Assembly (NCBI GenBank): GCA_015075725.1
Contig: JABTTV010000001.1
Span: forward strand, 372,001-436,000
Length of the DNA stretch: 64,000 nucleotides
Source: Anaerolineales bacterium
Lineage (GTDB): Bacteria; Chloroflexota; Anaerolineae; Anaerolineales; Villigracilaceae
Direction: 5' to 3'
Below the pieces are notes generated by a model that saw only the letters and a list, made by a program, of their open reading frames with translations, was not told the DNA's origin and ran no database searches. Positions 41,666 through 50,721 of the stretch are shown here, piece by piece. The position numbers were made by a program, and so were the translations under genes. How positions within the stretch are numbered: position 1 is the first letter of the stretch; each line of letters opens with the position of its first letter.

Positions 41666-43900
41666 TTACGGGAACACCCCGCCCGACGGCGGTGTGGGCG
41701 TGTAGGGCGGATACCCGATCTGACCGAAATCATAATACTGGCGCTGCGGGCTTCCATAATAATAAGCTTCAACCATCGCGCGGAAGAATGGCACGGCATA
41801 TTCGGAGCCTTCACCGACGTTCTCGCCGACCGCAACGATGGCAATATCGGGCAGATCGGTGTTGGCTTCGTTCAGCGTATACCCTGCGAACCAACCGTGT
41901 GGTTTCCCGCTGCCGGATTCGGCCGTGCCGGTCTTGCCGGCCACTCTGAATTGCAGACCAAGGAGATTGAAACGTGCGGTCCCGCGCGGATTATCCACCA
42001 CCATTCGGAGCGCTTCCTGCAGGATTTCGAGATTCTCCGACCGAAGCGGAAGGGTCCCCTGCGCCTCCGGCTTGAACGTCACCACAGGGTCGCCTTCGAC
42101 AGGTTGAATCTTCTCGACGATCTGCGGACGGTACAACGTGCCGCCGTTGGCGATCGCCGCCATGAAGCGCGCAACTTGCAGCGGCGTGACGAGCACTTCG
42201 CCCTGCCCGATAGCCTGATTGACTGCATCGATCTGGGTGGCTGGGTCTGTGATCTGCCCGGCTTCTTCGGGGATTTGCCCGATGCCGGTTGGCGATCCGA
42301 GCCCAAACCCGCGCGCCATGTTTGCAATGTCGTTGCCGCGATCCCAGTTCGTATAAAGATCGTTGCCGATATGCCAGAAATATGGGTTGCATGATCGCAT
42401 CAGACCTTCCTGCAAGGTGATCAAGCCGGAAGGCGTGCTGTCGGAGGTATTGCAAAACTGGCCGGCGGCAATGCGGTCCTGGCAGTGCTGCCACGTCCAG
42501 TCATAGCGGATCTGGTCGGTTAATTCGGTGAATTCGTACTGGCAATCGTATTCGGTATCCTTCAAATATAGCCCGCTTTCAAGGGCGGCGGAGAAGGTGA
42601 TGATCTTGAAAACCGAGCCGAGCGGGAGCTGCCCCTGCGCGGCGCGGTTGAGCAGCGGAGTCCTTGCATCGTTCAGCAGGCTGTTCAGTGCAATGTTGTT
42701 CGGGTTGTTGGAATCGAAAACATTCGGGTCGTAATCGGGACCGGATGCCATGGCAAGGATACGGCCCGTATTTACTTCCATGATGACGATCGCGCCGCGG
42801 AAGAATTCCACCGCCGCCTGAGCATGAAATTGAAGATTGCTGTCGATGGTGAGATAGACCGAATCAGCGGGTTCAGGCGCGCTTTGCCCGAGCGTGGAAA
42901 TGATCTGCCCGGTCGGGCTGACAACGCGCAACGTGCCGCCGTGCTTCCCGGCAAGATAATCCTCCGCCCACTGCTCCACCCCGGTCTGACCGATGCGTTC
43001 ACTCCCGCTGTAGCCAAGCCGCTTGTATTGATTCAATTGCTCGGGTGAAATGGCAAGGGTGTATCCGACCGCCTGCGGTGCCAACCCGCCGCGGAAATAA
43101 TACCGCGACGAATATTCCTGAACCACCAGCCCGCCCGGGTTGATCGAGAGCAATCGCTGGGCTTCGGCGCGAGTCCCTTCGCACATGGGCAGGTACCAGC
43201 CGGGTCCGGATGAGTCGATCAGACCTTGAATGCCGAGCGGGTCGAAACCACACAAGCGCCCCAATTCGGAGGTCAAAGCGCCGACCATTTCGTTATCGAT
43301 CTGATCGGTCTGAATGCCGAAGGCAAACGCATCCGCCTGGGTTGCAATGGGCAGCCCTTCGCGGTCGTAGATATCGCCGCGCGCCGGGATGTTGTACTCC
43401 ATGACCAGTTGATTGCCGCCCGCCAGTTCCGGCAAAATCAACGCGTCGTCCCAGTTGATCTTCCAGCCATTCTCTTCGTTGACCATCCGCATCACGATCT
43501 CGCGGGAAATATCCCCCGCCAAAACGGTCTTGTATGTGATGGCATATGTCACTTCGGCATTGAACGGGCTGACGGAGGACGACAAAATTGAAACGTCCAA
43601 GTCCGAGGCGCTCATGGTGTTCAACGCATCGTTCCATCGCTTTGAAAAATCCTCCAGCGTGAGTTTCTCGCGGCTGGACAGCGAAAGCATCGAATACATC
43701 ACTTCGTAGTCATCGCTTTTCAGCGCATCGAAGAACCCCGTCACCGCCGCCTCCACATTCGGAGCGGGGGTCACACCGACTTTCGGCGTGGGCAGAGGCG
43801 TATCGGTTGCGAAGATCGAGCCAACCCCGCCTTGCGAGGAACTGCACCCGGCAAGGATAAGTGCGATGAGGGGTATTTGAATCCAGCGTGTTGACTTCAT
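41666..43900 (-). CDS. Lipoprotein penicillin-binding protein with MecA-type N-terminal domain
   Basis: The protein has 744 residues. A lipobox (LILAGC) replaces the usual membrane anchor. An NTF2-like MecA_N domain (about 50-165) is followed by a PBP dimerisation domain starting IPARGDIYDREG and a transpeptidase domain. The active-site motifs are SVFK (in LPLGSVFKI), SCN (in MRSCNPYF) and KTGT. This layout is that of class B PBPs like PBP2a/PBP3. It cross-links peptidoglycan outside the membrane. The maf gene lies 16 bases upstream of... the start region on the same strand, so both form one operon. Confidence 0.92.
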   Translation of the reverse strand: MKSTRWIQIPLIALILAGCSSSQGGVGSIFATDTPLPTPKVGVTPAPNVEAAVTGFFDALKSDDYEVMYSMLSLSSREKLTLEDFSKRWNDALNTMSASDLDVSILSSSVSPFNAEVTYAITYKTVLAGDISREIVMRMVNEENGWKINWDDALILPELAGGNQLVMEYNIPARGDIYDREGLPIATQADAFAFGIQTDQIDNEMVGALTSELGRLCGFDPLGIQGLIDSSGPGWYLPMCEGTRAEAQRLLSINPGGLVVQEYSSRYYFRGGLAPQAVGYTLAISPEQLNQYKRLGYSGSERIGQTGVEQWAEDYLAGKHGGTLRVVSPTGQIISTLGQSAPEPADSVYLTIDSNLQFHAQAAVEFFRGAIVIMEVNTGRILAMASGPDYDPNVFDSNNPNNIALNSLLNDARTPLLNRAAQGQLPLGSVFKIITFSAALESGLYLKDTEYDCQYEFTELTDQIRYDWTWQHCQDRIAAGQFCNTSDSTPSGLITLQEGLMRSCNPYFWHIGNDLYTNWDRGNDIANMARGFGLGSPTGIGQIPEEAGQITDPATQIDAVNQAIGQGEVLVTPLQVARFMAAIANGGTLYRPQIVEKIQPVEGDPVVTFKPEAQGTLPLRSENLEILQEALRMVVDNPRGTARFNLLGLQFRVAGKTGTAESGSGKPHGWFAGYTLNEANTDLPDIAIVAVGENVGEGSEYAVPFFRAMVEAYYYGSPQRQYYDFGQIGYPPYTPTPPSGGVFP

Positions 43901-43916
43901 TCTATCCTTTCGGTTC

Positions 43917-44579
43917 TTATTGGACGAGCTCGCCGCTCAGGATGGCGGGCGAAACTTTGCAATCATACTTCAAAAGAGTCTGGCAAGACGAAGGCACATC
44001 GGCAGGAGTCGCAATCTCAAAATGGGTCAACGCGCGCAGGATATGGCACATGGGCAGTCCCATCACACTGGCGTAACAGCCTTCCAGACCGGTCACAGGA
44101 TTGAATTCCGGATGTTGTATCGCATATGCGCCCGCCTTGTCCATCGGGTCGCCCGTTTGGATATAACTTTCGACCTCTTGATCGGAATAATCGCGCATTG
44201 GCACATCGGTAATGCACAGGTCAACCACCATTTTTTCATTTTGCAGGATCGTGATGCCGGTATAAACCTGATGGACCCTCCCCCGCAATTGTTTTAACAT
44301 TCGCCGCGCGTCATCTCCATTGAGAGGCTTACCGAGGATTTCGTTTTCATCCACGACTGTTGTATCCGACCCGACGATGACCGCATCAGACCCCGCCCGG
44401 GATCGAATCGCTGTCGCCTTGGCTTTTGCCAGTCTGATAACGTACTCCCGTGGAGGCTCGCCTTCGAAGGGAGTCTCATCCACATCCGCAGCGATGACGT
44501 CGAATTCCCATCTGCCCAACGAGAATAATTGTTTCCTGCGCGGAGAGTTGGATGCCAGCACAAACTTGATTTTGTCCAT
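43917..44579 (-). CDS. maf: Maf-family nucleotide pyrophosphatase
   Basis: The protein has 220 residues. The family opening is VLASNSPRRKQLF. Conserved inner motifs are VDETPFEGEPPREYVIRLA, VIVGSDTTVV and the DKAGAYAIQ block. Maf proteins hydrolyse non-canonical or modified nucleoside triphosphates (dTTP, UTP, m7GTP or pseudo-UTP types). TGTTAGAAT, an extended -10, lies 10 bases before the ATG. The PBP gene follows 16 bases downstream. Confidence 0.93.
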   Translation of the reverse strand: MDKIKFVLASNSPRRKQLFSLGRWEFDVIAADVDETPFEGEPPREYVIRLAKAKATAIRSRAGSDAVIVGSDTTVVDENEILGKPLNGDDARRMLKQLRGRVHQVYTGITILQNEKMVVDLCITDVPMRDYSDQEVESYIQTGDPMDKAGAYAIQHPEFNPVTGLEGCYASVMGLPMCHILRALTHFEIATPADVPSSCQTLLKYDCKVSPAILSGELVQ

Positions 44580-44752
44580 GACCCGCAGGATTCTAACACA
44601 GTCAATTTTGAGGGATTAATTGAAGATAAGGAGGCATGAAACGCGACGCTCGATTCGTTCGGCAATAATTTTCCCCTGCTTATCTCATCTTTCCTCTTTT
44701 CAAATCCGGATGTAAAATCATTTCATAATCTGTCCAGACAATCGGAGGCTGA

Positions 44753-45322
44753 ATGAACTCATTGCAGGAACGAATATTGAAGGAGGGGCAGGTCCTTGGC
44801 GGCGGGATTTTGAAAGTGGATAGCTTCGTCAACCATCAAGTGGACCCGAAACTCATGGATGAATGCGGGCGGGATTTCGCAAAACGATTTACAAAGGTGG
44901 GAGCAACGAAGATCCTCACGGCAGAAATCTCCGGCATCGCCCCGGCATTGACAACTGCTATTCATATGAATCTTCCGGTCGTCTATGCTCGCAAGACCAA
45001 ACCCATCACCATGCCAGACCAGGTCTATCTCACGCTCGCGCCGTCGCACACGAAAGGCCGCATGGTCGAGTTGATCGTCTCGCCGGAATATCTCGCCAAC
45101 GATGAAAAGGTGCTCATCATCGACGACTTCCTCGCCAGCGGGCAGACCATCCTCGGGCTCGCGCGTCTGGCAGAAGCCTCCGGCTCGCATATCGTTGGCA
45201 TCGGCGCGTTGATCGAAAAGATCTTCGAAGGCGGGCGGGATGCGCTGGCTTCGCTCGGCGTTCCCATCGAATCCATCGCCTGCATCAAGTCATTGGATGA
45301 TGGCAGGATCGAATTCGTTTAG
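44753..45322 (+). CDS. xpt: Xanthine phosphoribosyltransferase
   Basis: The protein has 189 residues. It opens ERILKEGQVLGGGILKVDSFVNHQVDP, has ISGIAPALTTA, and the PRPP-binding motif VLIIDDFLASGQT. This matches Firmicutes-type Xpt. It salvages xanthine to XMP. A cggagg ribosome site precedes the ATG. A TAAAAT -10 lies at 44713-44718. No purine riboswitch was recognised in the 170-base leader. guaA, which turns XMP into GMP, follows two genes later. Confidence 0.93.
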   Translation: MNSLQERILKEGQVLGGGILKVDSFVNHQVDPKLMDECGRDFAKRFTKVGATKILTAEISGIAPALTTAIHMNLPVVYARKTKPITMPDQVYLTLAPSHTKGRMVELIVSPEYLANDEKVLIIDDFLASGQTILGLARLAEASGSHIVGIGALIEKIFEGGRDALASLGVPIESIACIKSLDDGRIEFV

Positions 45323-45370
45323 ATACACATTACGCATTACAGAATATGTGATGCGCAATTCGTAAAAACC

Positions 45371-45718
45371 TTGCTGCGCAGATTTCTCCATCATCGATTT
45401 ACCGCCTTCCTCATCGGTTGGATATTCACCTACATGAGCTTTGCCATCCCTGTCAAACGTCTCCGCGAGACCCCGAACCTGGTCGCGTTTCAGCACCCTT
45501 CTCCTGGCCATAAGTTTCATTTACTGATCGTCCCCAAGCGGCAGATTCAATCGCTGGCAGATCTCGACCCGCACGACACCGCCTTCCTCACGGACTTGTA
45601 TTCCACCGTGCAAAGTCTCGTGAAGGAATTCGAATTGAAAGCCTACAGACTCATCGTCAACGGCGGAGAGTATCAGGATTTTCCGCATTTACATTTTCAT
45701 TTGATTTCGAATTTGTAG
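45371..45718 (+). CDS. HIT-domain protein with an N-terminal hydrophobic segment
   Basis: From a TTG at 45371 the protein has 115 residues. A hydrophobic stretch (about 10-27) precedes a HIT domain with FHLLIVPKRQIQSLADL and the end motif HLHFHLISNL, which keeps the HxHxH triad. HIT enzymes hydrolyse or transfer nucleotides. The start is uncertain: an ATG at 45434 would remove the hydrophobic part. The stop codon lies inside a palindromic repeat. Confidence 0.75.
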   Translation: MLRRFLHHRFTAFLIGWIFTYMSFAIPVKRLRETPNLVAFQHPSPGHKFHLLIVPKRQIQSLADLDPHDTAFLTDLYSTVQSLVKEFELKAYRLIVNGGEYQDFPHLHFHLISNL

Positions 45719-45741
45719 GGGCGAGGCAACCTCGCCCCTAC
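45715..45741. repeat. Palindromic gtaggggcgagg repeat
   Basis: Arms gtaggggcgagg (45715-45726) and cctcgcccctac (45730-45741) are perfect. The repeat includes the stop codon of the HIT gene. Related elements lie at 53233-53247, 53414-53471 and 57011-57064. Confidence 0.85.
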
Positions 45742-45752
45742 GGAATTGATAC

Positions 45753-47288
45753 ATGAACTCAATCGCCATTCTCGACTTCGGTTCCCAGTACGCACAGATC
45801 ATCGCCCGGCGCGTGCGAGAGGGGCAAGTCTATTGTGAACTCTTCCCCTGGGATGCGCCGCAGGAAAAAATATTTTCGATTCACCCGAAAGGATTTATTT
45901 TGTCCGGCGGACCCAAATCCGTTTATGAAGAGAACGCGCCATACATCCAAAAATTCATTCTCGAAAGCGGATTGCCCATCCTCGGCATCTGCTATGGGAT
46001 GCAAGCGCTCGCCCACGCCCTCGGCGGCAAGGTAAACCCATCAACGGAACGTGAGTATGGGCAGGCAGAGATTACGCCGTTGGTTCCAGGCACGATGCTG
46101 GATGTTTTATCCAAAGTCTGGATGTCGCACGGAGATAAAGTCGCGCAACTACCGCCGGGATTTATCGCGCTGGCAAAATCGGGCAATAGTCCCTACGCGG
46201 CAATGGGCGACATGAAACGCAAATACTTCGGCGTGCAATTCCACCTGGAAGTAAATCACACCCCGAATGGAAGCGAACTCCTCAAGCACTTCGCCATCGA
46301 CATATGCGGTGCGAAACCGGATTGGACCCCCGCCTCCATCATCGACGATGCGGTGGATAAAATTCGCAGCCAGGTTGGAAGAGAAAGAGTCCTTGCTGCG
46401 GTTTCGGGCGGAGTGGATTCGTCAGTCGCGGCGGCGTTGGTTCACAAAGCCATTGGCGACCAACTCGTCTGCGTGTTTGTGAATACCGGACTCTTGCGCG
46501 CAAACGAAGGCGCGCAAGTGGCATCGGCATTTCGGGAGGGTTTGGGCGCGGAACTCATCACTGTGGATGCCGCCGATGACTTTCTAGGCGCATTGAAGGG
46601 AGTCACCGAGCCTGAGCAAAAACGAAAAGTCGTTGGGGAAAAATTCATCCGCATCTTCGAGCGTGAGGCGCAAAACATTGGCCAGCCAAGATTTTTGGTA
46701 CAAGGGACGATCTACCCCGATGTCGTTGAATCTTCAGGTCCGGATCGAAGCAAGGCGGAGAAGATCAAGTCACATCACAACGTTGGGGGACTTCCCGAAG
46801 ATATGCAGTTCGAACTCGTCGAGCCGTTGAGATATTTATTCAAGGACGAAGTGCGATTGGTGGGCGAAGCTCTCGGCTTGAATCCAGGCTTGGTGTGGCG
46901 GCAACCGTTTCCGGGTCCGGGCTTGACCGTGCGTTGTCTTGGAGAGTGTACGCCTGAGCGCCTGTCCCGTCTGCGGGCGGCGGACTCGATCCTTCTCGAA
47001 GAATTATCCAAAGCAGGTTATCTTGGCAAAGGAGCGCAGACATCACAAGCGTTTATGGTTTTATTGCCCGTGCGTTCCGTTGGCGTGATGGGCGACCAGC
47101 GCACGTATCAGGAAGCGGCGGCGATCCGCGCTGTGACCACGGATGACTTCATGACAGCCGATTGGGCACGCCTGCCGCATGAGTTGTTGGCAAAGATTTC
47201 GAGCCGCATTGTGAATGAAGTGCAGGGAATCAACCGAGTCGTTTATGATATAACGAGCAAACCGCCCGCGACGATAGAATGGGAGTAA
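45753..47288 (+). CDS. guaA: GMP synthase (glutamine-hydrolysing)
   Basis: The protein has 511 residues, normal for the two-domain form. The class I glutaminase domain has [19 protein letters not shown] (nucleophile Cys) and VQFHLEV. The ATP pyrophosphatase domain has [18 protein letters not shown]. The C-terminal dimerisation domain ends [16 protein letters not shown]. It converts XMP, ATP and glutamine to GMP. With xpt upstream it completes a xanthine-to-GMP salvage path. Confidence 0.98.
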   Translation: MNSIAILDFGSQYAQIIARRVREGQVYCELFPWDAPQEKIFSIHPKGFILSGGPKSVYEENAPYIQKFILESGLPILGICYGMQALAHALGGKVNPSTEREYGQAEITPLVPGTMLDVLSKVWMSHGDKVAQLPPGFIALAKSGNSPYAAMGDMKRKYFGVQFHLEVNHTPNGSELLKHFAIDICGAKPDWTPASIIDDAVDKIRSQVGRERVLAAVSGGVDSSVAAALVHKAIGDQLVCVFVNTGLLRANEGAQVASAFREGLGAELITVDAADDFLGALKGVTEPEQKRKVVGEKFIRIFEREAQNIGQPRFLVQGTIYPDVVESSGPDRSKAEKIKSHHNVGGLPEDMQFELVEPLRYLFKDEVRLVGEALGLNPGLVWRQPFPGPGLTVRCLGECTPERLSRLRAADSILLEELSKAGYLGKGAQTSQAFMVLLPVRSVGVMGDQRTYQEAAAIRAVTTDDFMTADWARLPHELLAKISSRIVNEVQGINRVVYDITSKPPATIEWE

Positions 47289-47313
47289 TTCGATTGAGCA
47301 TCGGGAGATTGAT

Positions 47314-48195
47314 ATGAACTTCGATTATGGTAACACCCTCACCCGCGCATTCAAGTTGACGTGGAAATACAAGTCTTTCGTGCTTTTCATGATGTTTCCG
47401 ATGTTAATCGCCTCGGTCATCTTTCTTGTCATTGCCGCCCCCCTCTTCCTTTTGGAGGGGAACGAAGACATGATGGGATTGGTCATCGCGCTATGGGTCG
47501 GGGTGATCGCGCTCGGCATGATCGCCAGTTTCCTTGCCAGCGCCGCCGGGTTGACCTCGTTGACTCTCGGAATTCTGCGCGTCGAACGGGGAACCGGCTC
47601 GACCTCTTTCATGGACCTGTTCCGCGATGGGTTTCAATATTTCGCCCGCGCTCTCGGCGTGATGTTGATCGTAAATTTGACGATCGGTCTGATCTTCACC
47701 GCGTTTTTTCTTTGCGCTGCCGCGCTTATCGCAGTCACTATGGGCATTGCATCTTTCTGCCTCCAACCGGTGATGATCCTTATCACTCCCCTGTCCTTTC
47801 TCGTTGCCGCCGTAATGAACGGGGGAATCGTCTCGGTCATCGAGGAAGACCTCGGCGCATGGGATGCTGTAAAAAGAGCATTACAGATCGTGCGCGAACA
47901 TGTATGGAAATTTATCATTCTGACGCTGATCGTTTATTTTGGCGCTTCGTTTCTCTCGAGTATTTTTGTCGTCCCCGCGATGATCCCCGTCGTGTTTGCT
48001 CCGGTTGCGATGGAATTTGGCGAGCAGATGTTTTGGATCGTCATGGCTGTATTCGTTTGTTTATTCTTCCCCGCCCTCGCCCTTTACTCGGGTATCGTCG
48101 GCGCTTTCACTACTTTCGCGATTGATATTGCCTATTTGCAACTTTCCCGCCCGGCTGAAAAAGAAATTATTTCTACTGAAAACACAACAGAATAA
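47314..48195 (+). CDS. Multi-pass membrane protein, DUF6159-like
   Basis: The protein has 293 residues with about six long hydrophobic segments. It begins MNFDYGNTLTRAFKLTWKYK and contains VSVIEEDLGAWDAVKRALQIVREHVWKF (positions about 47830-47920), a pattern of integral membrane proteins related to DUF6159/DUF4013 and the glycerophosphodiesterase membrane domain. No function is established. It follows guaA by 25 bases and may be co-transcribed. Confidence 0.7.
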   Translation: MNFDYGNTLTRAFKLTWKYKSFVLFMMFPMLIASVIFLVIAAPLFLLEGNEDMMGLVIALWVGVIALGMIASFLASAAGLTSLTLGILRVERGTGSTSFMDLFRDGFQYFARALGVMLIVNLTIGLIFTAFFLCAAALIAVTMGIASFCLQPVMILITPLSFLVAAVMNGGIVSVIEEDLGAWDAVKRALQIVREHVWKFIILTLIVYFGASFLSSIFVVPAMIPVVFAPVAMEFGEQMFWIVMAVFVCLFFPALALYSGIVGAFTTFAIDIAYLQLSRPAEKEIISTENTTE

Positions 48196-48200
48196 GAGCT

Positions 48201-48250
48201 TGACGCAAAGACGCAAGGCCGCAAAGGGAATTCACAACCTCTTTGCGTTT
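48201..48250. repeat. Imperfect palindrome of gacgcaaag type
   Basis: gacgcaaagacgcaaggccg and a following ctctttgcgt form an imperfect inverted repeat. A second member of the same family lies at 53297-53371. Such gacgcaaag repeats are scattered in many bacterial genomes. Confidence 0.65.
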
Positions 48251-48276
48251 TACGTTTTCCACTTACGCATCACGTC

Positions 48277-49035
48277 TTACGCTTTTACCGGGTTGCTTAA
48301 CTTCCCCAACCCTTCGATCTCCACGTCCACAACATCGCCATTTCTCAACTCGCCCACACCCGCGGGGGTTCCGGTGAAGATCAAATCTCCGGGTTCGAGA
48401 GTCATGACCGACGAGATATAGGCGACCAACGTCCCCACATTGAATACCATATCGCGCGTCGAAGCCATCTGCCGCATCTGCCCGTTGACACGGCAGGTCA
48501 CCACCGCATCAGACGGGTCGAAGTCGGTGTCGATCCACGGACCGAAGGAACAGAACGTATCGAAGCCTTTTGCGCGCGTCCATTGACCGTCCGTTTTTTG
48601 CAGGTCGCGGGCAGTGACGTCGTTGCCGACGGTATAGCCGAAGATATATTCCTTGGCGTTCTCGGCGGTGACGTTCCTGGCGCGTTTGCCGATCACCACG
48701 ACCAGCTCCCCTTCATGCTCCACCTGCTTCGACTGCGACGGCAGGATGATGTTTTCTCCCGTCGCAATGATGGAAGAAGGCGGCTTCAAAAAGATGAGCG
48801 GGATTTTCGGCACTTCATTTCCCAACTCTTTGGCATGCTCAACATAATTCCGCCCAACGCAGATGATCTTGCTCGGTTCGCAGGGAGCAAGGAGTTTCAA
48901 TTCCTTGAGCGGGGTCCGCGCCTCGCGGCGGCGGTATTCGCCGAATAGATTTCCCTGCACTTCGCCGACCTTATCCTCGAGGATCCAGCCGTAGGTGGAT
49001 GTCCCTTCGGGGGTTTGATAACGGATGATGCGCAT
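48277..49035 (-). CDS. Fumarylacetoacetate hydrolase family protein
   Basis: The protein has 252 residues. The family signature is KIICVGRNYVEHAKELGNE, LEHEGELVVVIGKRARNV-like metal-binding Glu residues, and GNDVTARDLQ. The end has GDLIFTGTPAGVGELRNGD. Members are Mg/Mn-dependent hydrolases, decarboxylases or isomerases such as acylpyruvases; the substrate is not predictable. It is the first or last gene next to folK with 2 bases between. Confidence 0.92.
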   Translation of the reverse strand: MRIIRYQTPEGTSTYGWILEDKVGEVQGNLFGEYRRREARTPLKELKLLAPCEPSKIICVGRNYVEHAKELGNEVPKIPLIFLKPPSSIIATGENIILPSQSKQVEHEGELVVVIGKRARNVTAENAKEYIFGYTVGNDVTARDLQKTDGQWTRAKGFDTFCSFGPWIDTDFDPSDAVVTCRVNGQMRQMASTRDMVFNVGTLVAYISSVMTLEPGDLIFTGTPAGVGELRNGDVVDVEIEGLGKLSNPVKA

Positions 49036-49037
49036 TA

Positions 49038-49526
49038 TTACTTTCCTTTATATTCATGGATGTTCACCCGTTCAGCATCCAGCAGCAATTCGCCGACGGG
49101 TTTTCCCAACACGGGATGAACAAGGTCGGGAGCAATGTCGTTCAACGGCACGAGCACAAATCCGCGGGTATGCATGCGCGGATGTGGAATGACCAGAGGC
49201 GGCGTGTTCAGGATCAACTCGTCGTAAAACAATATGTCGATATCGATCAGGCGCGGACCATTCTCGAACGACTTCTCACGCCCGAGCGCGGTTTCGAGGC
49301 GCTTCAAATGTCCGAGCAGACCCTCCGGCTCGAGGTACGTTTCCGCCATCACGCATTGGTTCAAGAACGGCGGCTGGTCGGCATATCCCCAGGGCGGAGT
49401 CTCGTACACCGGCGATCTCTTCTTTACGTCCATTTGAGGCGGCAGGTTCGAAATGGCGTTCTTCAAGTTCGCGAGTCGGTTCCCCATATTGCTTCCGAGG
49501 GCAAGATATACGGTGTGATCCATCAT
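49038..49526 (-). CDS. folK: HPPK, folate pyrophosphokinase
   Basis: The protein has 162 residues. Motifs are LALGSNMGNRLANL, SPVYETPPWGYADQPPFLNQ, PRLIDIDILFYDELIL and IPHPRMHTRGFVLVPLNDI. It transfers pyrophosphate from ATP to 6-hydroxymethyl-dihydropterin. No other folate genes (folP, folB) are adjacent. The ATG overlaps the TGA of the upstream deacylase gene. Confidence 0.96.
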   Translation of the reverse strand: MMDHTVYLALGSNMGNRLANLKNAISNLPPQMDVKKRSPVYETPPWGYADQPPFLNQCVMAETYLEPEGLLGHLKRLETALGREKSFENGPRLIDIDILFYDELILNTPPLVIPHPRMHTRGFVLVPLNDIAPDLVHPVLGKPVGELLLDAERVNIHEYKGK

Positions 49527-50011
49527 GGCTGGTTTGGCTCCTCTGTTTCCATCAATGATACAACCTCCGCGCCGTTTAACGCCAGATGCAAATCCGCGCT
49601 CTTGAGGATGACCGCGGTATCGCGCATCCCCGAACCGATGGAAATTTCCTCCTCTTTGAGGACTCCCGCCTCGATCATGATTTTGACCTGTTTCGCCAAC
49701 CCAAACGGACCCACCGTCCCGACCTTGTACCCCGTCACTGAGAACACGTCTTCATCCGTCGCCATCGTGATGCGCGAACGCCCGAGGATCTTCCGCAGTT
49801 TCTTCCACGAGATTTGCGCCGGTCCCGCCACGAGGACGAGAGCGAACTCATCCTCCGTCACGCGGAAGAGGATGGTCCGCACCACCTGGGACGGTCGCTG
49901 ACCGCGGTCACGCGCCGCATTCTCCAGCGAATCCACCGGCGTTTCGTGGCGGAAGATTCGATGAGGGATGTTCAATTTTTCCAATGCTAGGCTGACGGGA
50001 GGAATTTCCAT
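49523..50011 (-). CDS. YbaK/ProX-type aminoacyl-tRNA deacylase
   Basis: The protein has 162 residues with the YbaK fold. It begins ALEKLNIPHRIFRHETP and has RPSQVVRTILFRV, VLVAGPAQISWKKL and VGTVGPFGLAKQVKIMIE. Members hydrolyse mischarged tRNAs such as Cys-tRNAPro or Ala-tRNAPro. TATAAT lies 8 bases before the ATG and there is no ribosome site. It marks the right edge of the normal-GC block before the AT-rich patch. Confidence 0.88.
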   Translation of the reverse strand: MEIPPVSLALEKLNIPHRIFRHETPVDSLENAARDRGQRPSQVVRTILFRVTEDEFALVLVAGPAQISWKKLRKILGRSRITMATDEDVFSVTGYKVGTVGPFGLAKQVKIMIEAGVLKEEEISIGSGMRDTAVILKSADLHLALNGAEVVSLMETEEPNQP

Positions 50012-50043
50012 GACGGGGGATTATACCGTCTGTGTTTTCAGGA

Positions 50044-50669
50044 TCATAATGAAATTTGATGGGATAGTAGCCATTTGCAGTAGTTTTTATTATTAAACTT
50101 TTGACTACATATTTCTACCGAATCAAATTTATAAATTGGCGAAAATAGTGGAGCGAATAAGGACTTGTTTGTAATCATACTAATAAACTCACCCATAGTT
50201 TTAGTTTGTATGAGATTTACAGGATATGCAATAAGTATATATCCAATCTTTCCATTCTTTTGAATATTTTCTTGCAAGAAAAGTAGATAATCATTTCTTC
50301 TAAATTTTGTTCTAAAAACTGCTGGATATATAAAAAAAGTTTAGTATTAGTATCTTCATTAGGTATTACACCACTTATTAATTAATATAACGACGCCTCA
50401 GGATATTCTTTATAGATATCTTCTTTGGGTGCAATGACTGATAAATATTTTGTTTCATCGTAGTAGTCCAATGTTCTTTTAGATGTTGTCTTTATGACTA
50501 AACCAAAAATACCCGACCTGATATTTAGCCAACTGACTTTAGGGATTTTTTCAAGATTTTGGTAATTAATACTCTTTCTTACACTCAGAGATTCAAATAT
50601 GAAATATGAAGTACCAACAATAATTAAAAGCAATAAAAATAGGAGAAAATATTTGATAACTTTAACCAT
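50044..50669 (-). pseudogene. AT-rich decayed gene for a small membrane-anchored protein
   Basis: The 5' part (50669 to 50382) encodes 95 residues with one N-terminal membrane segment (about 8-24) and then a TAA. Beyond the TAA the same frame stays open and protein-like (LISGVIPNEDTNTKLFLYIQ). A second frame then continues protein-like from about 50300 to a stop at 50044 (NDYLLFLQENIQKNG, then KIGYILIAYPVNL). The likely original was about 210 residues, now broken by one stop and one frameshift. GC is about 30%, far below neighbours, which suggests transfer. No family was recognised. The two pieces could also be separate small genes. Confidence 0.5.
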
Positions 50670-50721
50670 TATCTAATACTAGATTAAATAATTGATTTAT
50701 GCAAATTGGTAAATTTGTAAA

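Noticed and set aside
44580..44752. Purine riboswitch before xpt
   Set aside because: No conserved three-way-junction motifs were found in the leader; only a -10 box and a ribosome site are visible.
50012..50043. Possible small gene end between the YbaK-type gene and the AT-rich patch
   Set aside because: It is too short, and the TATAAT there fits as the -10 of the deacylase gene.
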